Assembly (NCBI GenBank): GCA_027577415.1
Contig: JANBQS010000252.1
Span: forward strand, 7,441-24,274
Direction: 5' to 3'
Length of the DNA: 16,834 nucleotides
Source of the DNA: Coemansia sp. RSA 922
Taxonomy: Eukaryota; Kickxellomycota; Kickxellomycetes; Kickxellales; Kickxellaceae
A program made the position numbers and the translations under genes. A model generated the notes under the pieces. The model saw only the letters and a list, made by a program, of their open reading frames with translations, made no database searches and was not told where the DNA came from. This document shows, piece after piece, positions 9,188 to 15,536 of this stretch. Positions within the stretch are counted from its first letter, which is position 1. Each line of letters starts with the position of its first letter.

Positions 9188-9515
9188 GGTGGTATACGGC
9201 CGAGTTGATTACTGCCTATTGATCACGTAAGATATTCTTCAAAAATATGCTTTTGCTGATAGATGGCAATAGAAGTGCAAAGTATCTGTAAGTGAATATC
9301 TATAGCAAAAATTCAATAGTGGATAGAAAAAGAAAAAAGGAGGGGCGGGAGTGCAAGAGGGTTATATATGGCGGAAAATCGAGAATTTCAAAAGAAGGAA
9401 TAGCTAGTTGAGCCCTCCCCCACTGTGACGAAAAGTGCGTTAATTGTGGCCACAGCACGCAGGCAAGATGACGTCACTAGCCAATTAGCAGAACGTACCT
9501 TTGGGGACCAACCTA
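9188..9515 (-). promoter_or_regulatory. Promoter region of gene B with a CRE-like palindrome
   Basis: It holds TATA-like ttatatat (9362-9369), the array element gtgcgttaattgtggccaca (9435-9454), a perfect 8-bp TGACGTCA palindrome (9469-9476) and a CCAAT box (9481-9485). TGACGTCA is the classical site for CREB/ATF bZIP factors and occurs in no other array promoter. Confidence 0.6.
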
Positions 9516-9750
9516 TGTTCAAAGGCTTCCCAACTTGCAAGAGAGAGCTGTGTGAAAGAACCTACAAAGAACATAAAGAGCGCTTTTGCCTTTTCTGGGA
9601 AACTTCAGCAAGTCTCTCCCAGCTTGCTTCCCTAACGCGCGCTTCAAAGGGTTGCCAGACTTTTAGGCAAACGCATCTCCATGTTTGAATCGCCATTTGT
9701 TTTGCAAGCACCAACGCCAACTTCTATAATACCGGCCAAACTTATCACCT
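9516..9750. repeat. Conserved upstream block, copy B
   Basis: Same landmarks as copy A: gttcaaaggcttcccaactt, a ttctgggaa variant, gcttccctaacgcgcgcttc, agacttttaggc and tgcaagcaccaacgccaac. It runs straight into an RPA2 relic rather than into a subtype 2 gene. Confidence 0.8.
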
Positions 9751-9995
9751 TTGACCTATGCTTGTCGCTTGTCACTAGTGTGTGTCTATTTAGGCTCCTA
9801 TTGCTGTGCCTGCGACATCTAATTTTGCCGATTTGTCGGGAGAGGATGATGGGGAAAAAGTATCTGTGCTTTATTGAGTGAAGTGCGGCTGACCTCATGT
9901 TGATAAGCACGAAGATCAAGCTATATATGTAAACTTTCTAATTCCTATTATTTCTTTTAAACTACAAGAATTAAAAACTAACAATATTCATTGCT
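9751..9995 (+). pseudogene. RPA2 3'-end relic R1 (between genes B and C)
   Basis: It aligns with RPA2 from about 7485: ggctcctattgctgtgcctg and then gatttgtcgggagaggatga match intact ggctccgattgcggcgcctg and gatttgtcgggagaggatag. It is broken by a TAG (9791-9793) at the position of L1093, by an insertion after the first Cys codon and by loss of the segment equivalent to 7621-7761. The polyadenylation-type stretch tttaaactacaagaattaaa (from about 9956) is almost identical to that after RPA2 and leads into gene C. Too short and too broken to encode a polymerase part. Confidence 0.9.
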
Positions 9996-10301
9996 TCACT
10001 CTTCTTCTTCAATGTAGTACCTAAACGTCATTGGATTTAGTAGATCATTTGGGCCTGGGTATCCTTCGAGCTGACTTTCTCTTGCCACAGAGACAATATT
10101 ATAAATCACATTTGCGAATCCATGATTTTGCTCTAGCTCATCCATTAGGTTGTCTATGGTAAAGCCATACACCTCTTCACTGATCTTTATATACTTTTTC
10201 TCGGATGGACTATTCTTGTCATGAATTCTAACTGTCATCTTGCTAGGATTCTTGGCCCTTGGTGTTGCTGGACCATCAACAGGAGGAACAGTACGAGTCA
10301 T
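9996..10301 (-). CDS. Array gene C: small ubiquitin-like-fold protein, subtype 1
   Basis: 101 aa. The tag MTRTVPPVDG and the adjoining AKNPSKMTVRIHD are nearly those of gene A, while the helix and C-terminal half differ much more (helix TIDNLMDELEQNHGF). It ends FRYYIEEEE, an acidic tail. It sits convergent to relic R1 exactly as A sits to intact RPA2, so the C-D pair is a duplicate of A-B offset by 2135 bp. Confidence 0.78.
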   Translation of the reverse strand: MTRTVPPVDGPATPRAKNPSKMTVRIHDKNSPSEKKYIKISEEVYGFTIDNLMDELEQNHGFANVIYNIVSVARESQLEGYPGPNDLLNPMTFRYYIEEEE

Positions 10302-10540
10302 CTTTTTCTTTATAAATAATATTTAATTGATATGCTGAAAGTAAAAAAAAAACAAAGCAAGGTGATATATTTGTAGTGGTAATGAAAAAAAAACTAAAGG
10401 AGGAGACAGAGTGGTGAGTATTTAAATGTCGAGCAGGGGGAAAACGGTGAGAGGCGAGAGAGAAATGCTGCTGATTGCGGCCACAGCACACAGGCAAGCT
10501 GGCGAGACTAGCCAATTAGCAGAACATACCTTTGGGGACT
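10302..10540 (-). promoter_or_regulatory. Promoter region of gene C
   Basis: Contains gatatat (10364-10370), the strong TATA-like tatttaaat (10419-10427, about 120 bp before the ATG), the element gctgctgattgcggccacag and a CCAAT box (10512-10516). Confidence 0.6.
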
Positions 10541-10810
10541 AACCTATGTTCAAAGGCTTTCCAACCTGCAAGTGCAAACATCGACCTGGAGGAGAGAGCC
10601 GTGTGAAAGAACCTACAAAGAACATAAAGAGTGTTTTTGCCTTTTCTGGAAAACTTCTGCAAGTCTCTCTCAGCATGCTTCCCCAACGCGCACTTCAATG
10701 GGTTGGTAGGCTTTTAGGCGAAAGTGCCTCTGTTAGAATAGTCGTTTGTTTAGCAAGCACCTACACCAACACCAGAAAGCCGAGCCAAACATAACACTCC
10801 GAGGATGAGC
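10541..10810. repeat. Conserved upstream block, copy C
   Basis: Matches copy A over its whole length, including caagcacctacaccaacacc and ataacactccgagga at its right end. It contains ttctggaa (10644-10651). Confidence 0.85.
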
Positions 10811-10940
10811 GAGTATATTCTTGTTAGAAAACACTGAAAATACAATGAGAAATGGATTCTCACGCGGGTTATTTTGTGCTGAAGCACCTAACAGGACCTA
10901 CAGCCAGTTTATATGTTGTCTTGACCTTGCGCCAAGCTTG

Positions 10941-11111
10941 CAAATGACACTAAATTCAAAGGGGGTTTAACTATTTATTGTGCAAAAACTAGAGCTCACT
11001 TGGTGACTACATAAAAATCAAGGGTCTCATGCTTGAAAAGTGAAGCATACTGCCTTGAAATAGCCCGCCGTGTCTTGTACACATAGGCTTTGTACCCGAA
11101 TTATTTTACTA
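10941..11111. repeat. Downstream repeat of gene D (shared with B)
   Basis: Copy of 8751-8917; it begins cleanly near ggtttaactatttattg and is about 97% identical over the 110 bp next to the gene. Confidence 0.85.
10996..11097 (-). pseudogene. Possible C-terminal fragment of another array gene, uninterrupted copy
   Basis: A 33-codon open stretch plus TGA on the minus strand, starting GYKAYVYKTRRA and ending LDFYVVTK. It is the same length as the copy beside gene B but has GAG where that copy has TAG. There is no Met, and it lies in another frame from gene D after three closely spaced stops. Either a gene relic or an alternative last exon of D. Confidence 0.35.
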
Positions 11112-11420
11112 TTACATTCGATAAAAGTGGTATGTAAATGCCTCTGGTGCTACTACATCATTCATGTTTGGGCATCCAACTACTCCACCTACTATTGACA
11201 CAGTATTTATACCAAGCCTTATGTCCTTGTATTCGTCTTGCTGTTTGAGTTCTTGAGCTAGATTGCCAACAGTTTGGCCGTAGGAAATCTTAAATCCGTA
11301 CCTTATTACTGCAGGCATGTCGGTTTTGTCGACAATTGTAACAACAACTTCATTAAGGTCTTTAAATATCATGGGAATATCTGGAAGAGTGAAATCATGC
11401 CTGCTTATCATGTACGACAT
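11112..11420 (-). CDS. Array gene D: small ubiquitin-like-fold protein, subtype 2
   Basis: 102 aa from the first ATG, or 86 aa from the Met at 11370-11372 that aligns with the gene B start. The shared core with B is LGINTVSIVGGVVGCPN plus NDVVAPEAF, with YGQTVGNLAQEL as the predicted helix. The 16 extra N-terminal residues (MSYMISRHDFTLPDIP) exist only if the outer ATG is used; in gene B that codon is ATA. No leader or membrane segment. The function is unknown. It pairs with gene C. Confidence 0.72.
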   Translation of the reverse strand: MSYMISRHDFTLPDIPMIFKDLNEVVVTIVDKTDMPAVIRYGFKISYGQTVGNLAQELKQQDEYKDIRLGINTVSIVGGVVGCPNMNDVVAPEAFTYHFYRM

Positions 11421-11680
11421 TCTTCAAAAATATGTTTTTGCTGAGAAGGTAATAAGAGTGCAAAATGTGTGTGCGTGTGTATATCTAAAGTGAAGGCTAA
11501 AGAGTAGGAAGAAGAGGCGGGAAGAAGAGGCGGGTTAAATACGGTAGACAATGAGGTACCAAAAGAAATAATAGCTGGCTGAACCCTCCACTGCAACGAG
11601 AAGTGCGTTAATTGCGGTCGCAGCATGCAGGAAAAGAAAGACTTTTACCTATTTGCAGAACCTACCTTTAGAGACCAATC
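11421..11680 (-). promoter_or_regulatory. Promoter region of gene D
   Basis: A TATA-like gttaaata (11534-11541) lies about 115 bp before the outer ATG. The array element gtgcgttaattgcggtcgca is at 11603-11622. The CCAAT box is lost. A repeated gaagaggcgg occurs just before the TATA-like site. Confidence 0.55.
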
Positions 11681-11940
11681 TATGTTCAAAGGCTTCTCAA
11701 CTTGCAAGTGCAAACGTAGTCCTAGGGAGAGAGCTGCGCAAAAGAACATACAAAGAACATAAAGAGCGCTTTTGCCTTTTCTGGAAAGCCTCAGCAAGTC
11801 TCTCCCAGATTGCTTTCCCAACGCGCACTTCAAAGGCTGCCATTGCTTTAGGCAAGTGTGTCTGTGCTTGGGTAGCCATTTGTTTAGCAAGCACCAACGC
11901 CAGCTGCAGGAAACCAAGCCTAATTAATTACTTCAATAAA
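11681..11940. repeat. Conserved upstream block, copy D
   Basis: Shows gttcaaaggcttctcaactt, ttctggaa (11779-11786), ttgctttcccaacgcgcact and tttagcaagcaccaacgcc, then joins relic R2. Confidence 0.8.
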
Positions 11941-11946
11941 GCGCTA

Positions 11947-12193
11947 GATTACTCCTTGGCCTATGTTTGTTGCTAGTGTGTATCCATTTGGGCTCCTGTT
12001 GCTGCGTCAGCGATTTCTCATATTTTCAATTTGTTGGGGAGAGGAGGGCGACAAAAGTTGCTAGCCTGTTGTGAGCTGGGTGCGGCTGACCCATGCTGAT
12101 TTACATGGTCAAGCTAGATGCCAAGTAACCTTTATAATTCCTAATTTTTAAACTACAAGAATTACCAAAGAAAACACTATTAAATAGGGATAC
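11947..12193 (+). pseudogene. RPA2 3'-end relic R2 (between genes D and E)
   Basis: It starts with gattactccttggcctatg, matching RPA2 from 7477 (DYSLAYVC). Translation in that frame stops at once (DYSLAYVCC then TAG, 11974-11976). It has the same internal deletion as R1 (junction near 12088) and still ends ggtcaagctagatgccaagt plus TAA, like the true C-terminus. The downstream element taaactacaagaatta is kept. This copy best shows the 5' breakpoint inside RPA2. Confidence 0.92.
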
Positions 12194-12553
12194 CTATCCA
12201 TCAGTGCAATCTTCCTCCTCAATGTAGTACCAAAATACATTTGGATTAACTTTGTCATTCATCTCTGGCGAATCTTCTTCATTGCCTATTCTAGTTTTAG
12301 TGTATACTCTAAACCACCCAGCTTCAAATCCATGATTCTTCTCAAGCTCTGCCCTTAGGTCGGCAATGGTGTGACCATACTCCATCTCCAGATCGACACA
12401 CGTTTCTCCAGATGAATTGCTCATGTCAAAGACTGTATAACACATTTTTATGGGTTTCTTGCTCTTTAATGCTGAAGAACCACCTACAAGTGGAAGAGAG
12501 GGCTCCAATACAGCGGCCTCGGCATTGCCTACAAGTGGAATAGTACGTGCCAT
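12194..12553 (-). CDS. Array gene E: small ubiquitin-like-fold protein, subtype 1
   Basis: 119 aa from the Met that aligns with the other subtype 1 starts (12551-12553); the frame is open farther upstream, but that part covers the promoter motifs. The tag is MARTIPLVG, and a 15-codon tandem duplication repeats PLVG (nucleotides 12483-12495 and 12528-12540 both read cctacaagtggaa), making this the longest member. The body has MEYGHTIADLRAELEKNHGF as the conserved turn and helix and an FWYYIEEED C-terminus. Its flanks are nearly those of gene F, but its protein is far from F. Confidence 0.75.
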   Translation of the reverse strand: MARTIPLVGNAEAAVLEPSLPLVGGSSALKSKKPIKMCYTVFDMSNSSGETCVDLEMEYGHTIADLRAELEKNHGFEAGWFRVYTKTRIGNEEDSPEMNDKVNPNVFWYYIEEEDCTDG

Positions 12554-12850
12554 CTTTAGCTCAAGACAATAGAACTGGTTTACAGGAAGTAAAAAAATTA
12601 GACCAAGACAAGGGGATATATTTGCAGTAAAAACAAAAAAAAAATGAATGAGATGCCAAGTATTTAAATGTTTAACAGAGGAAGAAAAGGCAAAGAAGCC
12701 GCGCATTGAATGCGGCAGCAGTGTCCAAAAAGAAAAAAACTGACGAGACTTTAACGGGCCAGAATGAACATGCCGCCAATTGGTTTGGATACAAACTGAA
12801 GGCGGAGGAGGCACTTTGAATGTAGACCGCAGTAAGCGTGAACATCCTTT
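12554..12850 (-). promoter_or_regulatory. Promoter region of gene E
   Basis: Contains aggggatata (12611-12620), TATA-like tatttaaatg (12661-12670), the element gcgcattgaatgcggcagca (12701-12720) and a CCAATTGG palindrome (12776-12783). It is nearly identical to the gene F promoter. Confidence 0.62.
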
Positions 12851-13120
12851 TCTTCAAAGGCTTCCCAACTTGAAAACGTCATCATCGATTTGTGTGAGCG
12901 AGAAAGCTGTCTAAAAAGAAATTTCAAAGAACCGAAAGCACGCCTTTGCCTTTCCGGAATACAAAGCCTCTCCTTGGTTTCTTTCCCAAAGCTCACTTCA
13001 AAGGTTGCCAGACGCTAAGGCAAAAGCGCCTCTGTATTTGGATAATCATTCGATTTGTAAGCACCAATGCCAACAGCAAGAAGCCTGGCCAAACCTATCA
13101 CTTCAGGGAAGTACGACATT
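12851..13120. repeat. Conserved upstream block, copy E
   Basis: About 93% identical by eye to copy F. Contains GAAATTTC (12918-12925) and ttccggaa (12952-12959), where other copies read ttctggaa. Confidence 0.85.
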
Positions 13121-13354
13121 ATTTCTTGACCTGTATTTGTCTCTTGTGTGGATCTATTTAGGCTCCTATTGTAATACCTGTGGCATCTTATTTTGACGAT
13201 TTGTCGGGAGAGCATGGTGGGAAAGGTTGCTGGGCTCTAGTGGATTGAGTGCGGCTGAGCTCATGTCGATGAACTTAAAGCAGCCTAGAGTTCAAGCTTT
13301 TTTCTTCTAATTACTATATTTCTTTTAAACTACGAGAATAAAAGCCCAACACTA
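13121..13354 (+). pseudogene. RPA2 3'-end relic R3 (between genes E and F)
   Basis: Matches RPA2 from about 7480: ttgtgtggatctatttaggc against intact cttgtggatctattttggc, then gacgatttgtcgggagag. Cys codons of the first zinc-ribbon pair survive, but TAG (13159-13161) replaces L1093. The deletion joins two ctgag repeats (13255-13259), leaving gagctcatgtcgatgaact. The conserved 3' element tttaaactacgagaata precedes gene F. Confidence 0.9.
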
Positions 13355-13669
13355 CTAGTCGCTGTCATATTCTTCTATGTGATACTCTAATATTGTTGGA
13401 TCCATTAGGTCTGTCAGACCTGGATATCCTTTAATATCCTCATCGCTAACTCTAGTTAAAATGTAGATACCATAGTTTAAATTTTTGAATCTATTGAGCT
13501 GCTCAAGCTCTGCCCTTAGGTGGGTAATGGTGAGACCATACTCCATCTTGACCTCGACACACTTTTCCCCAGCTGGATTGTTATCGTCATATACTTTAAA
13601 ATGAATCTCTTTATGATTCTTATACATTGGTTTAGTTGAACCACCTACAAGAGGAAGAGTACGTGACAT
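13355..13669 (-). CDS. Array gene F: small ubiquitin-like-fold protein, subtype 1
   Basis: 104 aa, tag MSRTLPLVGG. Core: strand IHFKVYDDNNPAGEKCVEVK, MEYGLTITHLRAELEQ helix, GYPGLTDLMDP turn and LEYHIEEYDSD tail. The protein is closest to gene G (DDNNP, GYPGL, EYHIEE shared), whereas its upstream DNA is closest to gene E. This conflict points to recombination or gene conversion. No subtype 2 gene follows; relic R4 comes next. Confidence 0.77.
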   Translation of the reverse strand: MSRTLPLVGGSTKPMYKNHKEIHFKVYDDNNPAGEKCVEVKMEYGLTITHLRAELEQLNRFKNLNYGIYILTRVSDEDIKGYPGLTDLMDPTILEYHIEEYDSD

Positions 13670-13965
13670 TCTTGCTTTAAAAATAATAGAGTTGGCCTAT
13701 TGGAGGTAAAATAAAAAAACAACCAAGACAAGGGGATATATGTAGTGAAAACAAAAAATGAACGAGATGCCAAGTTTTTAAATGTTTAAGAGGAAGAAAA
13801 GGCAAAAAAAAAAGCCGCGCATTGAATGCGGCAGCAGTGTCCAAAAAGAAAAAAACTGATGAGCCTTTAACGGGCCAGAATGAACATGCCGCCAATTGGT
13901 TGGGTACAAACTGAAGGCGGAGGAGGCACTTTGAATGCAGACCGCAGTAAGCGTGAACATTCTTT
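13670..13965 (-). promoter_or_regulatory. Promoter region of gene F
   Basis: Same order as gene E: aggggatata (13731-13740), gtttttaaatg (about 13774-13784), gcgcattgaatgcggcagca (13817-13836) and CCAATTGG (13892-13899). Confidence 0.62.
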
Positions 13966-14230
13966 TCTTCAAAGGCTTCCCAACTTGAAAACACCAGCAT
14001 CGATTCGTGTGAGCGAGAAAGCTGTCTAAAAGAAATTTCAAAGAACCGAAAGCACGCCTTTGCCTTTCCGGAATACAAAGCCTCTCCTTGGTTTCTTTCC
14101 CAAAGCTCACTTCAAAGGTTGCCAGACGCTTAGGCGAAAGTGCCTCTGCATTTGGATAATCATTTGTTTTGTAAGCACCAATACCAACAGCAAGAAGCCT
14201 GGTCAAACTTACCACTTCAGGAAAGCACAT
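13966..14230. repeat. Conserved upstream block, copy F
   Basis: Near-copy of block E, including ttccggaa (14066-14073) and gcgaaagtgcctctgcattt. It passes into relic R4. Confidence 0.85.
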
Positions 14231-14579
14231 CATTTCTTGACCTGTATTTGTCTCTCGCGTGGATCTATTTAGGTTCCAATTCCTGCTACCAGCTACTCTT
14301 TATATCATCGATTTGTTGGTAAAGGATGGCGAAATGAAGTTGTTGTGCTCTACTGGTTTGAGTGCGGCTGAGGTTAGTGCTGGAAGATGACCGCTGGATC
14401 TTTTGTGCCGCTAGTGTAGGCTGTCTGATGCCATTACTAGGGCCGCCCTGCCATTTGTGTTTAGATACCTGAGAACTCAAAGGTCACGCTAGATGTCAAG
14501 TGAACATTTCTTATTCTAATTTCCACATTTATTTAAACAATAATTAAAAGAAACTATACCCACGCTTATATGGAGAATT
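14231..14579 (+). pseudogene. RPA2 3'-end relic R4 (between genes F and G), the most complete
   Basis: It covers RPA2 from about 7480 to the stop and, unlike R1-R3, keeps the stretch coding for the second half of the zinc ribbon: cgctggatcttttgtgccgc and then ctgccatttgtgtttagata match intact 7674-7749. It has its own 33-bp loss between two tgctg repeats (equivalent to 7631-7663), a TAG at L1093 (14270-14272) and further losses near the end, which still reads gctagatgtcaag plus TGA. The 3' element is more diverged than in the other copies. Confidence 0.92.
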
Positions 14580-14888
14580 CTACTTTCTCCGGGGAACTTC
14601 TTCAATGTGGTACTCAAATACCATTGGATCAAGTGGGTCTCCCAGACCTGGATATCCTTCATCGCCATTGCTAGATTTAGTGTAAATCGTATACTTCAAA
14701 TCTTTGAATCTATCCAGCTTCCCAAGCGCTTCCCTTAGGTGGGCAATGCTATAGCCATACTCCATCTTGACCTTGACACACTGTTTCCCGGACGGATTGT
14801 TGTCATCCTGAACTTCAAAACACATTGTGTTAGGATTCACAGAGTCAGATTCCGTAGAAGTGTCTACTGGCGGAAGAGTATCTGACAT
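14580..14888 (-). CDS. Array gene G: small ubiquitin-like-fold protein, subtype 1
   Basis: 102 aa from the Met aligned with the paralogues (14886-14888). The frame is open upstream to 14987 but there overlaps the promoter motifs, so the longer form is unlikely. Tag MSDTLPPVD, then strand MCFEVQDDNNPSGKQCVKVK, MEYGYSIAHLREALGK helix, YTIYTK strand, GYPGLGDPLDP turn and FEYHIEEVPRRK. The basic end PRRK contrasts with the acidic tails of C, E and F. It pairs with H. Confidence 0.77.
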   Translation of the reverse strand: MSDTLPPVDTSTESDSVNPNTMCFEVQDDNNPSGKQCVKVKMEYGYSIAHLREALGKLDRFKDLKYTIYTKSSNGDEGYPGLGDPLDPMVFEYHIEEVPRRK

Positions 14889-15160
14889 CCTTGATTTTAT
14901 GATAATAGAGTTGGCTTTATGAAAGTAAAATAAAAATGACCAAGACAAGTGAAAAACAAGAAGAGAGGAGGACGGAAGAGTGGGCATTTAAATGTCTAGC
15001 AGAGGAAGAAATAAATAGTATTGAAAAGCGCATTGATTGCTGCATCCAAGAAAAACTGGCGACACCAACAAATAAGAAACCGTGTTCTGCCAATTGGTTG
15101 TGAGACAAACGGATGTGGGGAAAGCTTTTTGAATAAAACCTCTGCAATCATGGACATCCC
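14889..15160 (-). promoter_or_regulatory. Promoter region of gene G
   Basis: Contains gcatttaaatgtc (about 14984-14996), the element gcgcattgattgctgcatcc (15028-15047) and CCAATTGG (15090-15097), in the usual order. Confidence 0.58.
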
Positions 15161-15335
15161 TTTCTTCAAAAGCTCCATCTGGAAACACTTGGAAAGTGCC
15201 TTCTAGGTTGCTTTCTTTAAAGGCTTTCATGCTTTAAGCGGATGTGTCTGTGTTTCTGTGTCCGGGTATTCATTTTTTAAGAACCTACACTAGCTGCAGA
15301 ATGCTCAGCTAAATACACTACTTCGAGGAAGAGCG
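15161..15335. repeat. Conserved upstream block, copy G (decayed)
   Basis: Recognisable by tttcttcaaaagctccatct, gtgtctgtgtttctgtgtcc, aagaacctacactagctgca and acttcgaggaagag, but shorter and more diverged than the others. This is consistent with an older copy. Confidence 0.65.
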
Positions 15336-15536
15336 TGAACAAGGTATTCGTAGTAAAGCCAGTATAGGACATTGAGGTTTCAGGGCTTTCTAACTTTATA
15401 TTCTGAAGACAATAAAAAACGGCACTTAGCAACTATACAAGAATGCATACATGGCTAAAAAAACACTTTGTATTCTGCAATTGTCTTTCTTTATGGTTGT
15501 CGTTAATGGTGCAAAGCAAGCTGCTCAATTGGACAT
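15336..15536. other. Spacer between block G and gene H
   Basis: No gene. The part near 15388-15450 (tttctaactttatattctg and what follows) resembles the downstream repeats of B and D, which places gene H as the subtype 2 partner of G. The C-terminal fragment frame seen there is not kept here. Confidence 0.5.

Noticed and set aside
9425..9688. Plus-strand reading frames in the upstream blocks (also 10546-10794, 11653-11976, 12946-13161, 14060-14272)
   Set aside because: Short stretches look alike between B and D, but indels put copy C and the E/F copies in other frames. The similarity is due to the repeated DNA and not to a kept protein.
13778..14233. A 151-codon minus-strand frame over the F promoter and block, and the related one at 12672-12996
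   Set aside because: It covers the TATA-like, CCAAT and block motifs and is open only by chance; no member outside E and F keeps it.
14889..14987. N-terminal extension of gene G (and 12554-12814 for gene E)
   Set aside because: The extensions run through the conserved core promoter, are not shared between paralogues and would put the conserved tag in the middle of the protein.
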